DNA of 32,181 nt from Paracoccaceae bacterium. GTDB lineage: Bacteria > Pseudomonadota > Alphaproteobacteria > Rhodobacterales > Rhodobacteraceae. The position numbers and the translations under genes were made by a program. The stretch covers positions 1 through 32,181 of the forward strand of contig REDZ01000119.1 of the NCBI GenBank assembly GCA_007695345.1, read 5' to 3'. Under the pieces are notes generated by a model. That model was not told the DNA's origin and made no database searches. It saw only the letters and a program-made list of their open reading frames with translations. This document shows, piece after piece, positions 30,978 through 32,181 of this stretch (within the stretch, counting starts at the first letter, position 1; each line of letters begins with the position of its first letter).

Positions 30978-31090
30978 GCTGTAATCCGAGTGTTTCCGTC
31001 GGTGTTCTTTTCATGACGCAAAACCATGCGCACGAAAAGAGCCGAAAGGCGAGAACCCATGTGTGGCGGAGCGCTGCTTTCGTCTGCATG

Positions 31091-31108
31091 CTCGCACATA
31101 GGTGCGAG
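31091..31108. promoter_or_regulatory. perfect 18-bp dyad, possible operator
   Basis: CTCGCAC-ATAG-GTGCGAG in the intergenic region upstream of the ABC ATPase gene and of deoC. Confidence 0.35.
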
Positions 31109-31364
31109 ATCACAATACGCAACACAGGTCGGAACCTGACAGGTTGGGGGGCAACAAGCCGACGGGCGGTCTTTCCTCGCGATCGTGATCGGCAGGTCCG
31201 CAGGTCGATACGCTCTGCAGGATCGGCCGGCATCACATTTAGCAAGGATACACGCGTTCCGACCGGGTCGCGCCACGCCCTATCCTGGCCGACGGGCGAC
31301 AGGGATTGCCCATCGCCCCCGCTGTCGCGCATACTGCGCGCAAGACTTTCTGCAAAGGCCCCCA

Positions 31365-32181
31365 ATGACATATCCCCGCAACCCCGGCGCGCCGCTTGAT
31401 GTCGCGCTTTTCGCGCCGGTGAACCGCCCTGCAACCGAACGCCGCGCGGCCTCGCTGGTGGCGCGCCGCTCGATCAAGGGCGCGCATCAGGCGGCATGGC
31501 TGCTGAATGCCATCGCCTGCATGGACCTGACGACGCTTGCGGGCGATGACACGCCCGACCGGGTGCGCCGCCTTTGTGCGAAAGCGCGCCGCCCCCTGTC
31601 GGATGAGATCGTGGCCGGGCTGGGGCTGGACACGATGCCGCAGTTGGGCGCAATCTGCGTCTATCCCACCATGGTCGCGACCGCCGTTGCTGCGCTGGAC
31701 GGCTCGGGCATCCCTGTCGCCTCGGTCGCGACCGGGTTTCCGGCGGGGCTGATGCCGCTGGACCTGCGGCTGGCCGAAATCCGCTATGCGGTGGATCAGG
31801 GCGCGCGGGAAATCGACATCGTCATAACCCGCGCGCATGTGCTGGGCGGCGACTGGGCCGCGCTTTATGACGAGGTCGCCGCCATGCGCGAAGCCTGTGG
31901 CGATGCGCATCTGAAAGCGATTCTGGCCACCGGCGATCTGCAGACGCTGCGCAATGTGCAGGCGGCGTCCATCGTGGCGATGCAGGCGGGCGCGGATTTC
32001 ATAAAGACCTCGACCGGCAAGGAAGGGGTGAACGCGACCTTGCCCGTGGGCCTGACCATGTGCCGCGCCATCCGCGCCTATCGCGCGGCAACGGGCCATA
32101 TCGTGGGGTTCAAACCCGCAGGCGGAATGAAAACGGCCAGGGATGCCCTGAACTGGCAGGTGCTGATGCGCGAGGAACTGG
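31365..32181 (+). CDS. deoC: deoxyribose-phosphate aldolase (3' end truncated by window)
   Basis: Open frame to window end, not in track because no stop: MTYPRNPGAPLDVALFAPVNRPATERRAASLVARRSIKGAHQAAWLLN...ICVYPTMV...VASVATGFPAG...EIDIVI...LKAILATGDL...GADFIKTSTGKEGVNAT (Schiff-base Lys). Confidence 0.95.
   Translation, partial: MTYPRNPGAPLDVALFAPVNRPATERRAASLVARRSIKGAHQAAWLLNAIACMDLTTLAGDDTPDRVRRLCAKARRPLSDEIVAGLGLDTMPQLGAICVYPTMVATAVAALDGSGIPVASVATGFPAGLMPLDLRLAEIRYAVDQGAREIDIVITRAHVLGGDWAALYDEVAAMREACGDAHLKAILATGDLQTLRNVQAASIVAMQAGADFIKTSTGKEGVNATLPVGLTMCRAIRAYRAATGHIVGFKPAGGMKTARDALNWQVLMREEL

Noticed and set aside
31007-31039. Imperfect dyad CTTTTCATG...CACGAAAAG upstream of the ABC ATPase gene
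   Set aside because: Only about 8 matching pairs with mismatches over 33 nt; not distinguishable from chance by eye.
31013-31399. 128-aa plus-strand ORF upstream of deoC
   Set aside because: No homology-like motifs, overlaps deoC start in another frame, Arg/Thr-rich random-looking composition.

Overview
The window looks like a core chromosomal segment of a high-GC alphaproteobacterium. Gene content and order suggest Rhodobacteraceae (inference, not tested). About 29 protein-coding genes can be supported. From left to right they are: sdhA/sdhD/sdhC (-); an ethylmalonyl-CoA-pathway cluster of mesaconyl-CoA hydratase, DUF1737 protein, NnrU-family membrane protein and an Mcl2/CitE-like malyl-CoA lyase/thioesterase (-); a small secreted protein and a class-III aminotransferase (+); infC (-) with an apparent AUA/AUU start; an extremely acidic membrane-anchored repeat protein (+); a 2Fe-2S/ASKHA (DUF4445, RamA-like) protein (-); three tandem UspA paralogues (-) behind a perfect FNR-type box; glmU-glmS-alkD-like (+); hisA (-); tadA and a ceramidase-like membrane protein (+); the F1 ATPase operon atpHAGDC (-); a SAM methyltransferase (-); gloB, clpA, a rhomboid protease and an EamA permease (+); an orphan ABC ATPase (-); and deoC (+, truncated by the window edge). 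I saw no tRNA, rRNA, CRISPR array, transposase, integrase or phage gene. I found no convincing evidence of a wholly new system. The items most worth a second look are the FNR-box/UspA triplet, the non-canonical infC start, the acidic repeat protein, the GATCAC array upstream of sdhC, and the uncharacterised genes inside the mch/mcl2 cluster.
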